A stretch of DNA of 64,000 nucleotides from Bacillus sp. Bos-x628. Lineage in GTDB: Bacteria > Bacillota > Bacilli > Bacillales > Bacillaceae. The notes under the pieces are model-generated. The model saw only the letters and a program-made list of their open reading frames with translations, had not been told where the DNA came from and searched no databases. The translations under genes were made by a program, and so were the position numbers. This document shows positions 46,364 through 58,021 of this stretch, in pieces. Location: NCBI RefSeq assembly GCF_040500475.1, contig NZ_CP159358.1, forward strand, positions 3,100,001-3,164,000, written 5' to 3'. The first letter of the stretch is position 1, and the number at the start of each line of letters is the position of its first letter.

Positions 46364-49300
46364 ATGTCCTATGTTCATCTTCAGGTCCACAGTGGATACA
46401 GTTTGTTAAACAGTGCAGCCAAGATAAAGGATCTTGTGATGAAGGCGAAGGAACTTGGTTACAAGGCTCTCGCTCTTACTGATGACCATGTGATGTATGG
46501 AACAGTTGAATTTTATAAGGAATGTAAGAAACATGGCATCAAGCCAGTGATCGGTTTAACAGCTTCTGTCTTCATAGATGAACAAGAGACAGAGGCTTAT
46601 CCCTTGGTACTACTTGCAAAGACAAATGAAGGCTATCAAAATCTGATAAAAATTAGTAGTGTATTGAAATCGAAATCAAAAGCTGGCCTGAAAGAAAAAT
46701 GGCTTAAAAGTTATGCTGACGGTCTGATTGCGATCACGCCAGGAGCATCTGGTTATATTGAAACGTTACTGCAAAATGGTCAGTTAGAAGAAGCTCGCCG
46801 TGCTGCACGCCATTTAAAGGCTATCTTTGGTGAAGGACATGTTTATTTGTCTGTTCAGGCGTTTCAACAAGACCAAGCGCTTGTTGAGGAGCTTTACGAC
46901 GTCTCAAAAGCCACTGATATCCCTCTTGTCGCAACTGGAGATGTCCACTACATTAACCCGCAGGATAAAACAGCCTATACATGTTTAAAGGCCATTAAAG
47001 CTGGACAGCAGCTTTCAGATATGGAAGAAGATCCAGGGGACAAGCATTTCAGATCAATCGAAGAAATGACGCAGTTGTATGCAGACCATCGTGAACTCCT
47101 CACAAGGGCTAGCGAGATTGCCCATAGCTGTGAGGTAGATTTAAACCTCGGTCAGACAAAACTGCCATCTTATCCGACCCCTGATCAATCGACAGCAGAC
47201 CACTTTTTGAAAAAGGTTTGCTATGAAGGCATGAAACAAAGAAAGATCCATTCAAATGAAAAATATGTCAAAAGACTTGAGTATGAGCTGAGTATCATAC
47301 AGAGAATGAATTTTAGTGATTATTTCTTAATTGTTTGGGATTTTATGAAGTATGCCCATGATCATGGGATTGTCACAGGTCCAGGACGGGGATCAGCGGC
47401 AGGATCTCTTGTTGCGTATGTTCTTTTTATTACAGATGTAGACCCTATCCGTCATGGACTTTTATTTGAGCGGTTTTTAAACCCTGAACGAATTAGCATG
47501 CCTGATATTGATATTGATTTTCCAGATACAAGAAGAGATGAAATGATTTCCTATGTAAAAGACAAATATGGAAAAATGCATGTCGCTCAAATTGTCACGT
47601 TTGGAACACTTGCTGCAAAGGCGGCCTTAAGGGATGTCGGGCGCGTGATGGGAATTGACACAAAGGCAGCGGATCGACTTGCAAAGCTCATCCCATCAAG
47701 ACCTGGAATTACTTTAAAAGAAGCGGTAACCACCTCTCCAGAATTAAAAAAACGGCTAGAAGAATCTGAAGAGCTTCGAATGGTATTTCAAACAGCCCTC
47801 AAAGTGGAAGGCTTGCCGAGACATACCTCAACACATGCAGCAGGCGTTGTTCTAAGTGAAGAGCCACTGACTCAGATCGTTCCTATTCAAGAAGGTCATG
47901 ACGGTGTGTATTTGACGCAGTATGCCATGAATTATTTAGAAGATCTCGGACTGTTGAAGATGGATTTTCTAGGCTTGAGAAATTTAACCTTGATTGAATC
48001 GATTAAAAACCAGATTGAAAGACAGGAAAACGTTCACATTCATTTTAGTGACATTTCATATCAAGACAAAAAAACGTTTGACCTGTTATCAAGAGGAGAT
48101 ACGACGGGTATCTTCCAGCTTGAATCACAAGGAATGCGTCAAGTGCTAAGAAGGCTGAAACCGTCTAGTCTCGAAGACATTGTTGCGGTGAATGCGCTCT
48201 ACCGGCCAGGTCCAATGGAGAATATTCCGCTATTTATCGACCGAAAGCATGGCAGAGTCAAGGTGACTTACCCTCATCCAGACTTGTATGACATTTTAAA
48301 AGACACGTATGGGGTCATTGTGTACCAAGAACAAATTATGCTGATTGCAGCGAAGATGGCAGGCTTTCAGCTTGGAGAGGCAGATTTGTTAAGACGAGCT
48401 GTTTCTAAGAAGGATAAGAAGGTACTTGATGAGGAGCGAAGCCATTTTGTTGAAGGATGCCTAAAAAAGGGGTATTCTGTTAATATTGCAAATGACGTTT
48501 ACGACTTGATTGTCAAATTTGCAAACTATGGTTTTAATAGAAGCCATGCTGTAGCATATAGCATGATTGGCTTTCAGCTTGCTTATTTAAAAGCACATTA
48601 TCCGCTGTATTTTATGTGCGGACTTTTGACTAGTGTGATTGGAAATGAAGACAAAATCGCTCAATATTTCTATGAGGCAAAGGAAAAAGGGATCTCTGTG
48701 TTGAAGCCTTCTATTAATAAGAGCGAATTTCCATTTACGGTCGAAAAAGGGGAGATTCGCTACAGTTTAAGAGCGATCAAAAATGTCGGTATATCAGCAG
48801 TAAAGGATATTTACAGAGCAAGGCAGGAAAAGCCGTTTGAAGATTTATTTGATTTTTGCGCAAGAGTATCATCAAAGAGTGTGAACCGAAAAACGATAGA
48901 AGCGCTCATTTTGTCAGGGGCAATGGATGAACTTTATCCAAATCGTGCTTCGTTATTAGCATCTATAGATATCGCGTTAGAACACGTGTCGTTTTTAACG
49001 CCTGAGGATCAGCTAGACTTTCTTGGGGATACAACCTTCTCCATTAAGCCAAAATATGCTGAAATAGACGAAATGCCGCTTGTAGACCTCTTGCAATTTG
49101 AAAAAGAGGCACTAGGGTTATATTTATCAAATCACCCGGTACAAGCCTATCGAGATCGCTTGAGAAAGAATGGGGCAGTGGAGATTATCAAACTTTCTTC
49201 CTATATGAAGCGAAAGGTCTCTTTAGGGGGGCTTTTGACAAAGGTGAAATCAATTCGGACAAAAAACGGACAATCGATGGCATTTGTCACATTTGGGGAT

Positions 49301-49699
49301 GAAACAGGAGAAATGGAAGGCGTTGTCTTTCCAGAGCAATTTAGAAAGCTGTCCCCCTTATTGGAGGAGGGCGCAATGCTTTGTGTTGAAGGCAGAATAG
49401 ATATGAGAAATGACAGCAGTCAAATCATCGTGCAAGAGGCGGTTCTGCTTGAAGAGATGGGCACAAAAAGAAAAGAGGCCGTCTACATCCGTGTCAAAGA
49501 AGAGAACCATTCGCAAGAACTGCTAAAACAAGTGAAGCGAGTGATCTCTCTCCACAGAGGAGAAGCGGATGTTTATTTGTATTATGAAAAACAAAAAAAG
49601 ACGATAAGACTCCCAGATGCTTACAAAGTCCATGCAGATCATGCTGTGATCTTCCAGCTAAAAGAGTTGCTCGGTGAACAAAACGTTGTCATGAAATGA
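46364..49699 (+). CDS. dnaE: DNA polymerase III alpha subunit DnaE
   Basis: Replicative polymerase of 1111 residues that, with PolC, extends primers on the lagging strand in Gram-positive bacteria. The N-terminal PHP domain (YVHLQVHSGYSLLNSAAKI; TDDHVMYG) is followed by the palm, with catalytic PDIDIDFPD at about 380-388 and GPGRGSAAGSLVAY. Fingers, a helix-hairpin-helix region and an OB-fold (VSLGGLLTKVKSIRTKNGQSMAFVTFGD, about 945-972) follow. There is no inserted exonuclease domain, so it is DnaE and not PolC. AAAGGAG precedes the ATG. Confidence 0.97.
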   Translation: MSYVHLQVHSGYSLLNSAAKIKDLVMKAKELGYKALALTDDHVMYGTVEFYKECKKHGIKPVIGLTASVFIDEQETEAYPLVLLAKTNEGYQNLIKISSVLKSKSKAGLKEKWLKSYADGLIAITPGASGYIETLLQNGQLEEARRAARHLKAIFGEGHVYLSVQAFQQDQALVEELYDVSKATDIPLVATGDVHYINPQDKTAYTCLKAIKAGQQLSDMEEDPGDKHFRSIEEMTQLYADHRELLTRASEIAHSCEVDLNLGQTKLPSYPTPDQSTADHFLKKVCYEGMKQRKIHSNEKYVKRLEYELSIIQRMNFSDYFLIVWDFMKYAHDHGIVTGPGRGSAAGSLVAYVLFITDVDPIRHGLLFERFLNPERISMPDIDIDFPDTRRDEMISYVKDKYGKMHVAQIVTFGTLAAKAALRDVGRVMGIDTKAADRLAKLIPSRPGITLKEAVTTSPELKKRLEESEELRMVFQTALKVEGLPRHTSTHAAGVVLSEEPLTQIVPIQEGHDGVYLTQYAMNYLEDLGLLKMDFLGLRNLTLIESIKNQIERQENVHIHFSDISYQDKKTFDLLSRGDTTGIFQLESQGMRQVLRRLKPSSLEDIVAVNALYRPGPMENIPLFIDRKHGRVKVTYPHPDLYDILKDTYGVIVYQEQIMLIAAKMAGFQLGEADLLRRAVSKKDKKVLDEERSHFVEGCLKKGYSVNIANDVYDLIVKFANYGFNRSHAVAYSMIGFQLAYLKAHYPLYFMCGLLTSVIGNEDKIAQYFYEAKEKGISVLKPSINKSEFPFTVEKGEIRYSLRAIKNVGISAVKDIYRARQEKPFEDLFDFCARVSSKSVNRKTIEALILSGAMDELYPNRASLLASIDIALEHVSFLTPEDQLDFLGDTTFSIKPKYAEIDEMPLVDLLQFEKEALGLYLSNHPVQAYRDRLRKNGAVEIIKLSSYMKRKVSLGGLLTKVKSIRTKNGQSMAFVTFGDETGEMEGVVFPEQFRKLSPLLEEGAMLCVEGRIDMRNDSSQIIVQEAVLLEEMGTKRKEAVYIRVKEENHSQELLKQVKRVISLHRGEADVYLYYEKQKKTIRLPDAYKVHADHAVIFQLKELLGEQNVVMK

Positions 49700-49720
49700 T
49701 GACAAATCGTCTGAATGTGT

Positions 49721-49748
49721 TTTACAAATTCACCTATTGTGTTATCAT
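49721..49748 (+). promoter_or_regulatory. Sigma-A promoter of ytsJ
   Basis: TTTACA (49721-49726), 16-base spacer, TATCAT (49743-49748), about 100 bases before the ytsJ start. Confidence 0.65.
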
Positions 49749-49846
49749 TTTAAAGATTCTGTGTATTGAAAACTGCCAGTGCCAGTATGTGCCTATCAAC
49801 TTAGCAATTCAATTCATCATTTTCCACTTGAAGGAGTGTTCATCAG

Positions 49847-51079
49847 ATGTCATTAAGAGAAGAAGCATTACATATGCACAAAGAGAATCAAGGCAAACTC
49901 GAAACAAAATCAAAAGTACAAGTGAAAAATGCGAAAGACTTGAGCTTGGCTTACTCACCTGGTGTTGCAGAACCATGTAAAGATATTTATGACGACACAA
50001 GCAAAGTGTATGATTATACAATGAAAGGCAATATGGTTGCTGTTGTAACAGACGGAAGTGCCGTTTTAGGACTAGGTAATATCGGTGCAGAAGCTTCTCT
50101 TCCAGTGATGGAAGGAAAAGCCGTTCTGTTCAAAAGCTTTGCGGGCGTAGATGCATTCCCAATTGCCCTTGCGACAAACGATGTTGACAAAATTGTTGAA
50201 ACAGTGAAGCTGCTTGAGCCGACTTTTGGTGGTGTCAACCTTGAAGATATTGCAGCACCTAATTGTTTTATCATTGAAGAGCGTCTGAAAAAAGAGACAA
50301 ACATCCCAGTTTTCCATGATGATCAGCACGGAACAGCGATTGTTACAGTAGCGGGACTTGTCAATGCCCTCAAACTTTCTGGAAAGTCTATGTCTTCTAT
50401 CAAAGTCGTAGCAAACGGTGCTGGTGCTGCAGGTATTGCAATTATTAAACTGCTTTATCATTTCGGTGTACGTGACATCATCATGTGTGATACAAAAGGC
50501 GCGATTTATGAAGGACGTCCTAATGGCATGAACGCAGTGAAAAACGAAGTAGCAAAATTCACGAACCAAGACCGTAAAGAAGGCGCATTAGAAGAAGTCA
50601 TTGAAGGTGCGGATGTGTTCATTGGTGTTTCAGTAGCAGGTGCTTTAACAAAAGAAATGGTTGGAAAAATGGCAAAAGATCCTGTGATCTTTGCGATGGC
50701 TAACCCGAACCCAGAGATCATGCCGGAAGATGCTCATGCGGCAGGTGCAAGTGTTGTAGGAACTGGCCGTTCTGACTTCCCGAACCAAGTGAATAATGTA
50801 TTGGCTTTCCCTGGTATTTTCCGCGGAGCGCTTGATGTACGTGCGACACATATTAACGAAGAAATGAAAATCGCAGCAGTTGAAGCCATTGCTTCCCTTG
50901 TTTCAGATGAAGAATTAACAGCAGAATATGTCATCCCTGCACCGTTTGATGCGCGAGTAGCCCCTGCAGTAGCAAAAGCAGTGGCAAAAGCAGCAATGGA
51001 GACGGGTGTTGCAAGAATGAAAGTTGACCCAGAAGCCGTTGCAGAAAAAACAAGAAGATTAACAATCATTGGCGAGTAA
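49847..51079 (+). CDS. ytsJ: NAD(P)-dependent malic enzyme YtsJ
   Basis: Oxidatively decarboxylates malate to pyruvate, yielding NADPH in B. subtilis YtsJ. The 410-residue short-type malic enzyme shows LSLAYSPGVAEPCKDI, VTDGSAVLGLGNIGA, NLEDIAAPNCF, VFHDDQHGTAIV (metal-binding Asp), then the Rossmann motif VANGAGAAGIA and FAMANPNPEI. GAAGGAG precedes the ATG. It is followed by fatty-acid and glycolytic genes, as in B. subtilis; no strong terminator was found after it. Confidence 0.95.
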   Translation: MSLREEALHMHKENQGKLETKSKVQVKNAKDLSLAYSPGVAEPCKDIYDDTSKVYDYTMKGNMVAVVTDGSAVLGLGNIGAEASLPVMEGKAVLFKSFAGVDAFPIALATNDVDKIVETVKLLEPTFGGVNLEDIAAPNCFIIEERLKKETNIPVFHDDQHGTAIVTVAGLVNALKLSGKSMSSIKVVANGAGAAGIAIIKLLYHFGVRDIIMCDTKGAIYEGRPNGMNAVKNEVAKFTNQDRKEGALEEVIEGADVFIGVSVAGALTKEMVGKMAKDPVIFAMANPNPEIMPEDAHAAGASVVGTGRSDFPNQVNNVLAFPGIFRGALDVRATHINEEMKIAAVEAIASLVSDEELTAEYVIPAPFDARVAPAVAKAVAKAAMETGVARMKVDPEAVAEKTRRLTIIGE

Positions 51080-51382
51080 CCAACTGGAAAAGTGTGCACG
51101 TTTTTTCTGAAATTGGAGGAAAGATGTGTACACCTTTCTTTCTTAAATGAATTTTTTTCATCCTGAATAAGATTTTTTTGTAGACGTTCAAAATTCAAAT
51201 ATATCAACTGTTCAGCGCCCCAATTACACACTCATTTCTCGTCAATTCCCCACTGAAAAAATGGAATGAAGGATGACAGCGTTTGACAAAAAAAGTACAA
51301 TAGTTTCGGTACAGTCATGACATGTCCTATAATAGTGGATGTGCGTGTAAAGAAAAAACCCTTCAAAAAGGGAGGTAGTCAT
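51080..51382. other. ytsJ-accD intergenic region with accDA promoter
   Basis: TATAAT at 51328-51333 is a good -10; the hexamer 17 bases upstream (TTCGGT, 51305-51310) is a poor -35. A TTGACA at 51283-51288 has no matching -10. A weak GTGTGCAC/GTGTACAC pairing near 51093-51135 may end ytsJ transcripts. No FapR-type operator was recognised. Confidence 0.4.
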
Positions 51383-52258
51383 TTGTCAATCAAGAATATT
51401 TTTAGTAAAAAGAAAAAATATGCATCTGTACCCTCTGAACAGGCAAGTCAAGATGTGCCTGAAGGCATCATGACCAAATGTCCGCAATGTAAAAAAATAA
51501 TGCTTACCAAAGAATTAGATAAAAACTTACGAGTTTGCATGAATTGCGGCAGACATTTGCAAATGAATGCAAAACAGCGAATTGAAAGCCTTATAGATGA
51601 AGGTACATTTGAAGAGTTTAACGGGCATCTGATTTCAGAAAACCCGCTTGGTTTCCCAGGCTATGAAGAAAAGCTTGAGAAAGACAGAGAAAAAACATCT
51701 TTGAATGAAGCCATTGTCACAGGTAAAGGTGAAATCGAAGGGCAAAGTGCTGTGATCGCTGTAATGGATGCCTCATTCCGTATGGGTAGCATGGGTTCAG
51801 TTGTAGGTGAAAAAATTACTCTGGCGATTGAGAAAGCAAAAGCGGACAAGGTGCCATTTATTATCTTTACTGCATCTGGCGGAGCAAGAATGCAAGAAGG
51901 TATTCTTAGTCTAATGCAGATGGCCAAAACAAGTTCTGCATTGAAAATGTTCAGTGAGGACCAAGGGCTGATTATCTCTGTGATGACCAATCCAACAACT
52001 GGCGGTGTATCAGCAAGTTTTGCGTCTCTCGGTGATTACAACTTTGCAGAGCCTGGTGCATTAATTGGTTTTGCGGGTCGCAGGATTATCGAACAAACCA
52101 TTCGTGAAGAACTGCCAGAGGACTTTCAAACGGCTGAATTTTTATTAAAACATGGTCAATTAGATGCCGTCATTCACCGTGCTGATATGAAAGAATCACT
52201 AGGGCGAATCTTAAAATTACACAGCACAGGAGGTGAGCGAGAGTGGCTGGAGAATTAG
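51383..52258 (+). CDS. accD: Acetyl-CoA carboxylase carboxyltransferase subunit beta
   Basis: Beta half of the carboxyltransferase that makes malonyl-CoA for fatty-acid synthesis. The 291 residues start [20 protein letters not shown]. The zinc ribbon is CPQCKK ... CMNCGRH (Cys about 33, 36, 52, 55) and the crotonase-fold motif is [12 protein letters not shown] ... [16 protein letters not shown]. The TTG at 51383 is six bases after GGAGGT and matches the family start; the frame open to 51317 is not coding. It overlaps accA by 16 bases. Confidence 0.95.
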   Translation: MSIKNIFSKKKKYASVPSEQASQDVPEGIMTKCPQCKKIMLTKELDKNLRVCMNCGRHLQMNAKQRIESLIDEGTFEEFNGHLISENPLGFPGYEEKLEKDREKTSLNEAIVTGKGEIEGQSAVIAVMDASFRMGSMGSVVGEKITLAIEKAKADKVPFIIFTASGGARMQEGILSLMQMAKTSSALKMFSEDQGLIISVMTNPTTGGVSASFASLGDYNFAEPGALIGFAGRRIIEQTIREELPEDFQTAEFLLKHGQLDAVIHRADMKESLGRILKLHSTGGEREWLEN

Positions 52259-53220
52259 AATTTGAAAAACCTGTGATTGAACTTCGCGCAAAAATTGATG
52301 AATTGAAAAAGTTCACACAAAACTCAGAGATGGATTTAAGTACGGAAATTGAACGTCTTGAAGCACGTCTCAGTAAGCTTGAAACAGACATTTATACAAA
52401 TTTAAAGCCGTGGGATAGAGTGCAAATTGCACGTCACACGATGCGTCCAACAACTCTCGATTACATTCAAGAGCTGTTTGACAACTTTTTTGAATGTCAT
52501 GGTGACCGTTATTATGGAGATGATGAAGCCATCGTTGGAGGAATTGCCACGTTTAAAGGGCTTCCGGTAACTGTCATTGGTCATCAGCGCGGAAAAGATA
52601 CAAAAGAAAACTTGCGTCGTAATTTCGGTATGCCTCATCCAGAGGGCTACCGTAAAGCACTTCGTTTGATGAAACAAGCAGATAAATTTAATCGTCCAAT
52701 CATTTGCTTTATTGATACAAAAGGGGCTTATCCTGGTAAAGCAGCTGAAGAACGTGGACAAAGTGAAGCAATTGCTAAAAACTTATTCGAAATGGCTGGA
52801 CTTCGCGTACCGGTTATCTGTATTGTCATTGGAGAAGGCGGAAGTGGTGGTGCACTTGGCTTAGGCGTAGGAAACCATCTATTTATGCTAGAGAACTCAA
52901 CGTATTCTGTGATTTCTCCTGAAGGTGCCGCTGCACTGCTCTGGAAGGATTCATCACTTGCCAAAAAAGCTGCTGAAACAATGAAAATCACAGCTCCAGA
53001 CCTGAAAGAATTAGATATTATAGATGATGTTATTAAAGAAGTGAAAGGTGGAGCACATCGAGACGTGAAACAGCAAGCAGCCTACATGGAAGAAACATTA
53101 AAACAGTCACTTACATCTTTGCTCAAGCTAACTCCAGAAGAATTAGTGGACCAAAGATATCAAAAATACAAAGCAATCGGTAAAGTGTCGATTAAAAATC
53201 AATATATTGGGGCAAATTAA
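52243..53220 (+). CDS. accA: Acetyl-CoA carboxylase carboxyltransferase subunit alpha
   Basis: Alpha half of the carboxyltransferase, 325 residues. An N-terminal coiled coil ([20 protein letters not shown]) is followed by the crotonase-type core with [21 protein letters not shown] and [16 protein letters not shown], and the C-terminal [13 protein letters not shown]. The GTG start at 52243 has AGGAGGTGAGCG upstream inside accD. The 16-base overlap suggests coupled, equimolar synthesis. A terminator follows. Confidence 0.97.
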   Translation: MAGELEFEKPVIELRAKIDELKKFTQNSEMDLSTEIERLEARLSKLETDIYTNLKPWDRVQIARHTMRPTTLDYIQELFDNFFECHGDRYYGDDEAIVGGIATFKGLPVTVIGHQRGKDTKENLRRNFGMPHPEGYRKALRLMKQADKFNRPIICFIDTKGAYPGKAAEERGQSEAIAKNLFEMAGLRVPVICIVIGEGGSGGALGLGVGNHLFMLENSTYSVISPEGAAALLWKDSSLAKKAAETMKITAPDLKELDIIDDVIKEVKGGAHRDVKQQAAYMEETLKQSLTSLLKLTPEELVDQRYQKYKAIGKVSIKNQYIGAN

Positions 53221-53221
53221 A

Positions 53222-53256
53222 TAAACGTACAGCCTTTTTGGCTGGCGTTTATTTTT
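53222..53256 (+). terminator. Intrinsic terminator of accDA
   Basis: AAACG and CAGCC pair with GGCTG and CGTTT around TTTTT with one bulge, followed by seven T. Confidence 0.75.
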
Positions 53257-53267
53257 TTCTCATTTTT

Positions 53268-53294
53268 TGAAAGCGCTATTTGAAAATAATTTTC
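53268..53294. promoter_or_regulatory. cre-like element and palindrome upstream of pfkA
   Basis: TGAAAGCGCTATTT (53268-53281) matches the cre consensus except for its last two bases. The perfect palindrome GAAAAT-A-ATTTTC (53282-53294) abuts it. Both lie about 110-140 bases before the pfkA promoter; a role is unproven. The rest of 53221-53543 holds the promoter but no gene. Confidence 0.35.
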
Positions 53295-53405
53295 TTTTGT
53301 TTTCATAAAATTTGAGACGTCTAAAACCCTTGATATAAAAGACTTGAGAGTGTTTTAACCGATATGATTTCCTCAGGATTGTTTTCATGATTTTCTTAAC
53401 TTTTG

Positions 53406-53434
53406 TTTAAAAACAGTTTATTTAATTGTATAAT
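53406..53434 (+). promoter_or_regulatory. Sigma-A promoter of pfkA-pyk
   Basis: TTTAAA (53406-53411), 17-base spacer, perfect TATAAT (53429-53434); leader of about 105 bases. Confidence 0.7.
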
Positions 53435-53483
53435 AGGTACGGTTTTAGAAATTCGTATTGAAAACAGCCGGTTTTGCACATGA

Positions 53484-54503
<1,020 letters not shown>

Positions 54504-54530
54504 AACGAGAAGACCTTAGGAGGAACAGTG

Positions 54531-56291
54531 ATGAGAAAGACAAAAATCGTTTGTACAATCGGTCCAGCAAGTGAAAGCATTGAAAAGCTGACTGAATTGA
54601 TTGAAGCAGGAATGAATGTAGCCAGACTAAACTTCTCTCATGGAGATTTTAAAGAGCATGGTGCACGTATCGAAAACATTCGTAAAGCTGGCAGAGCATT
54701 AGGCAAGGACATTGCAATTCTTCTTGATACAAAAGGTCCGGAAATCCGCACACGTACAGTTGAAAACGGCTCAATTGAGCTAGTAGCTGGTGCTGATCTT
54801 GTTGTGACTATGGAAGACATTGTCGGGAATACCGACAAAATTAGTGTTACATACGAAGATTTAATTCATGATGTACAAGTGGGATCAACGATTTTATTAG
54901 ACGATGGTTTGATTGGTTTAGAAGTTAAAGAACTCGACTTTGACCGTAAAGAAATTTTAACCAAAGTCATGAACACAGGTACATTGAAAAATAAAAAAGG
55001 TGTAAACGTACCAGGTGTTAGGGTGAACCTCCCAGGTATTACAGAAAAGGATGCAAACGATATTCTTTTCGGTATTGAACAAGGCGTTGATTTCATCGCA
55101 GCTTCTTTTGTGAGACGAGCTTCTGATGTTCTTGAGATTCGTGAGCTTCTTGAAAAGAACAATGCAGCAGATATTCAAATCATTCCTAAGATTGAAAACC
55201 AAGAGGGTGTCGATAACATTGATGAGATCCTTGAGGTATCTGATGGTCTTATGGTCGCACGTGGAGATCTTGGTGTAGAGATTCCTGCAGAAGAAGTACC
55301 GCTTGTTCAAAAAAAATTAATCAAAAAATGCAATAAATTAGGCAAGCCTGTCATCACAGCAACACAAATGCTTGACAGTATGCAGCGTAACCCGCGTCCA
55401 ACTCGTGCGGAGGCTAGTGATGTTGCCAATGCTATCTTTGACGGCACAGATGCCATCATGCTTTCTGGAGAAACGGCAGCGGGAATTTACCCTGTTGAAG
55501 CTGTTCAAACAATGCATAACATTGCTTCACGTTCAGAGGAAGCATTGAATTATAAAGCCATTCTTACTCGCAGAAGCGAAGAAGTAGATGTCAGCATTAC
55601 AGATGCCATTGGTCAATCCGTTGCACATACTGCAATGAAGCTGGACGTAGCAGCCATTGTCACACCGACGGAAAGTGGTCATACGGCTAGAATGATTTCA
55701 AAATATAGACCAAAAGCACCAATCGTTGCAGTGACAGCAAATGAGTCTGTTGCAAGAAAGCTATCTCTTGTATTCGGTGTATTTGCAAAGAGCGGTTCAA
55801 ATACGAACTCTACAGATGAAATGCTTGAGAATGCAGTAGAAAAATCAATCGAAACAGGCTATGTGAGGCATGGCGACTTGATTGTCATTACGGCGGGTGT
55901 TCCAGTTGGTGAAGCGGGTACAACAAACTTAATGAAAGTTTATGTTGTAGGTGACATCATTGCTAAGGGTCAAGGCATTGGCCGTAAATCTGCATATGGA
56001 CCGGTTGTGATTGCACAAAGTGGAAAAGAAGCAGAAGAAAAAATGCAAGAAGGCGCTATTCTAGTGGCGAACTGCACAGATCGTGATATGATGAGTGCAC
56101 TTGAGAAGGCATCTGCTCTTATCACTGAGGAAGGCGGTTTAACAAGCCATGCAGCAGTTGTTGGACTCAGCCTTGGTATTCCAGTGATCGTAGGTCTAGA
56201 GAATGCCACAACACTTCTAAAAGAAGGAGAAGAGATTACAGTAGATCCAGCACGCGGAGCGATTTATAAAGGCCGTGCAAGCGTTCTTTAA
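54531..56291 (+). CDS. pyk: Pyruvate kinase
   Basis: Last step of glycolysis, phosphoenolpyruvate plus ADP to pyruvate plus ATP. The 586 residues start [16 protein letters not shown]. They contain the active-site signature [17 protein letters not shown] (about 218-234) and a C-terminal extra domain with the PEP-utiliser-like motif [19 protein letters not shown] (about 540-558), typical of Bacillus and Geobacillus pyruvate kinases. The ATG at 54531 is six bases after AGGAGGA; the GTG at 54528 is an alternative. Confidence 0.97.
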   Translation: MRKTKIVCTIGPASESIEKLTELIEAGMNVARLNFSHGDFKEHGARIENIRKAGRALGKDIAILLDTKGPEIRTRTVENGSIELVAGADLVVTMEDIVGNTDKISVTYEDLIHDVQVGSTILLDDGLIGLEVKELDFDRKEILTKVMNTGTLKNKKGVNVPGVRVNLPGITEKDANDILFGIEQGVDFIAASFVRRASDVLEIRELLEKNNAADIQIIPKIENQEGVDNIDEILEVSDGLMVARGDLGVEIPAEEVPLVQKKLIKKCNKLGKPVITATQMLDSMQRNPRPTRAEASDVANAIFDGTDAIMLSGETAAGIYPVEAVQTMHNIASRSEEALNYKAILTRRSEEVDVSITDAIGQSVAHTAMKLDVAAIVTPTESGHTARMISKYRPKAPIVAVTANESVARKLSLVFGVFAKSGSNTNSTDEMLENAVEKSIETGYVRHGDLIVITAGVPVGEAGTTNLMKVYVVGDIIAKGQGIGRKSAYGPVVIAQSGKEAEEKMQEGAILVANCTDRDMMSALEKASALITEEGGLTSHAAVVGLSLGIPVIVGLENATTLLKEGEEITVDPARGAIYKGRASVL

Positions 56292-56299
56292 ACCATACA

Positions 56300-56334
56300 C
56301 GAGGGGAGTTTTCTGACTCCTCTCTTTTTTTATG
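56300..56334 (+). terminator. Intrinsic terminator of pfkA-pyk
   Basis: GAGGGGAGT pairs with ACTCCTCTC around TTTCTG, followed by seven T. Confidence 0.9.
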
Positions 56335-56391
56335 TTACACTGAAAAAGAAAACAGCTTTCTATGAAAGAGACCCATGAGGTGATACGGTTG

Positions 56392-56775
56392 AAAAATTTT
56401 CTACTATTACTGATTCTGTTTCCTGCATTGGAAATTGGTTTATTTTTAATATCAAGTCAATTAATCGGAATCCTGCCAACGATGTTTTTTATTATACTCA
56501 CTAGCGCACTAGGTGCTTATTTAGCGAGAAAACAAGGGATTGCAGCCTTTCAAAAGCTGCAAAGAGATTTACAATATGGCAAAATGCCAGGTGCGACCAT
56601 TGTAGATGGTTTTTGCATTCTAGCCGGCGGTTTACTTCTCTTGATTCCTGGGTTTTTATCCGATGTTATCGGTGCGCTGCTTTTGATACCTATGACGAGA
56701 AAACGATTCAAGCCATTACTTGAGCGCTGGTTAAGAAACATGTCCAACCGCAGACGCTTTACAATTATTCGATAA
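56392..56775 (+). CDS. fxsA: FxsA-family membrane protein (YtzA)
   Basis: A 127-residue membrane protein of the FxsA family, with hydrophobic segments at about 3-21, 25-45 and 70-98, the conserved FPALEIGLFL, and a basic cytoplasmic tail (RNMSNRRRFTIIR). In E. coli FxsA lowers exclusion of phage T7 by F plasmids; the Bacillus role is unknown. TTG 56392 lies eight bases after GAGGTGA; a start at 56362 lacks a ribosome site. Confidence 0.88.
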   Translation, partial: KNFLLLLILFPALEIGLFLISSQLIGILPTMFFIILTSALGAYLARKQGIAAFQKLQRDLQYGKMPGATIVDGFCILAGGLLLLIPGFLSDVIGALLLIPMTRKRFKPLLERWLRNMSNRRRFTIIR

Positions 56776-56808
56776 AGAGACCCTCGTATGAGGAGCTCTT
56801 TACTTTTG
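56773..56808. terminator. Bidirectional terminator between fxsA and ytvI
   Basis: AAAGAG and CCTC pair with GAGG and CTCTTT around GTAT, with T-rich sequence after; it overlaps the end of ytvI. Confidence 0.7.
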
Positions 56809-57918
56809 TATGCCGTGCATAATGAAGTGATGAATATCCCGAAAAACGCCTGCGTGATGAAAAGCCTGCCACACGACAAGAGAAGCAGGACCAAGGACAA
56901 GCCCGAGAAAACCAAACAATTTTAACCCAACAAATAGTGAGACAAGTGTAGCAAGAGGATTGAGCCCGATGGAATTACTTAAGACTTTCGGTTCTGATAT
57001 TTGTCTTTGAATTAAAACAACAATATACAAAATACCTAGCCCGATGGCGAGAGAGAGATTCCCTGTTATGACTGAATAAATGATCCATGGCAAAAAGACA
57101 GTGCCACTTCCGATATAAGGAAGTAAGTCGACGAGACCTATGCATAGTGCGATGATGAGGGCATGCTTTACCTTTAAGATGAAAAGTCCAATTAAAACGA
57201 TGCCAATGGTCATCGCAACGAGCAAGAGCTGTGCTTTCAAAAATCCAGTGATTGCTTTTTTTAATTCAGATAGAATGGCACGTGTATGTAACATCCACCG
57301 TGCGGGGAACATACGTGTACCATACTTTTTTAATGTAAACCAATCTTTTGTGATAAAAAAAGTCGCAAGTGCAGAGAATAAAAGAGTCGCTGCCGCATTA
57401 GGCAAAAGGCCTAAAAAAGCCGGAATCAGTTCGAGCGTTTTTGAAAGAAAAGACCCGATTTTTGCTGCTGCCTCATCGCCAAGCGCTTGGATTTGTCCTA
57501 AAATAGATTCCTTTTGTCCTGCATGAAGTGTGTTAAATTGTGCGGTCAGATCATGATATAAAGGCAGAATCTTATCTGTAAAAAATCGTTCCACAACATT
57601 GATCATCTGATCAAGGTGAGAAGGCAGGACTTTTGCTAAATAAGCACTCCCAGAAATGATTTCGACCACGAAAAGGGTCATCATGCCTGCCGCTGCGACT
57701 AAAAACAACAGCAGCACTATGATGACAACAAAGCCTCTTGGCATACCAGTCACTTCTTCTATTTTGCAAACGGCCGGATGAATCAAACAAGAAACAACAA
57801 AAGCAATCCAAAATGGATATAAAAACGGAAATGACTGATATAAAAAGACAACCGCAAACACGGCAATGCTGATGATCATCAAGCTTCGCAGAAAAATAGC
57901 AATGTAGGTGTGATTCAC
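56800..57918 (-). CDS. ytvI: AI-2E/PerM-family transporter YtvI
   Basis: A 372-residue polytopic membrane protein of the AI-2E transporter family (sporulation protein YtvI subfamily). N-terminal helices (FLRSLMIISIAVFAVVFLYQSFPFLYPFWIAF) are followed by a soluble helical loop at about 115-190, then helices with LVDLLPYIGSGTVFLPW and GLNPLATLVSLFVGLKLFG. The GTG at 57918 follows GGAGGGGATTGC; the longer frame is not coding. Substrate unknown. Confidence 0.9.
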   Translation of the reverse strand: MNHTYIAIFLRSLMIISIAVFAVVFLYQSFPFLYPFWIAFVVSCLIHPAVCKIEEVTGMPRGFVVIIVLLLFLVAAAGMMTLFVVEIISGSAYLAKVLPSHLDQMINVVERFFTDKILPLYHDLTAQFNTLHAGQKESILGQIQALGDEAAAKIGSFLSKTLELIPAFLGLLPNAAATLLFSALATFFITKDWFTLKKYGTRMFPARWMLHTRAILSELKKAITGFLKAQLLLVAMTIGIVLIGLFILKVKHALIIALCIGLVDLLPYIGSGTVFLPWIIYSVITGNLSLAIGLGILYIVVLIQRQISEPKVLSNSIGLNPLATLVSLFVGLKLFGFLGLVLGPASLVVWQAFHHAGVFRDIHHFIMHGIQK

Positions 57919-58021
57919 GCAATCCCCTCCAAAAAACGAGCATGTCCGATACTTCATTTTATTCAAAAAGATTAGTAATATGAAAAAGTCGCAATAAAAA
58001 GAAAGGAGGGCGAGCGGCATC

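Noticed and set aside
49696..49980. Frame overlapping the end of dnaE and the start of ytsJ
   Set aside because: It crosses the ytsJ promoter and start in another frame, with no ribosome site; composition is not coding-like.
51281..51290. TTGACA at 51283-51288 as the accDA -35
   Set aside because: No -10 hexamer at 16-18 bases; the good TATAAT lies 39 bases away.
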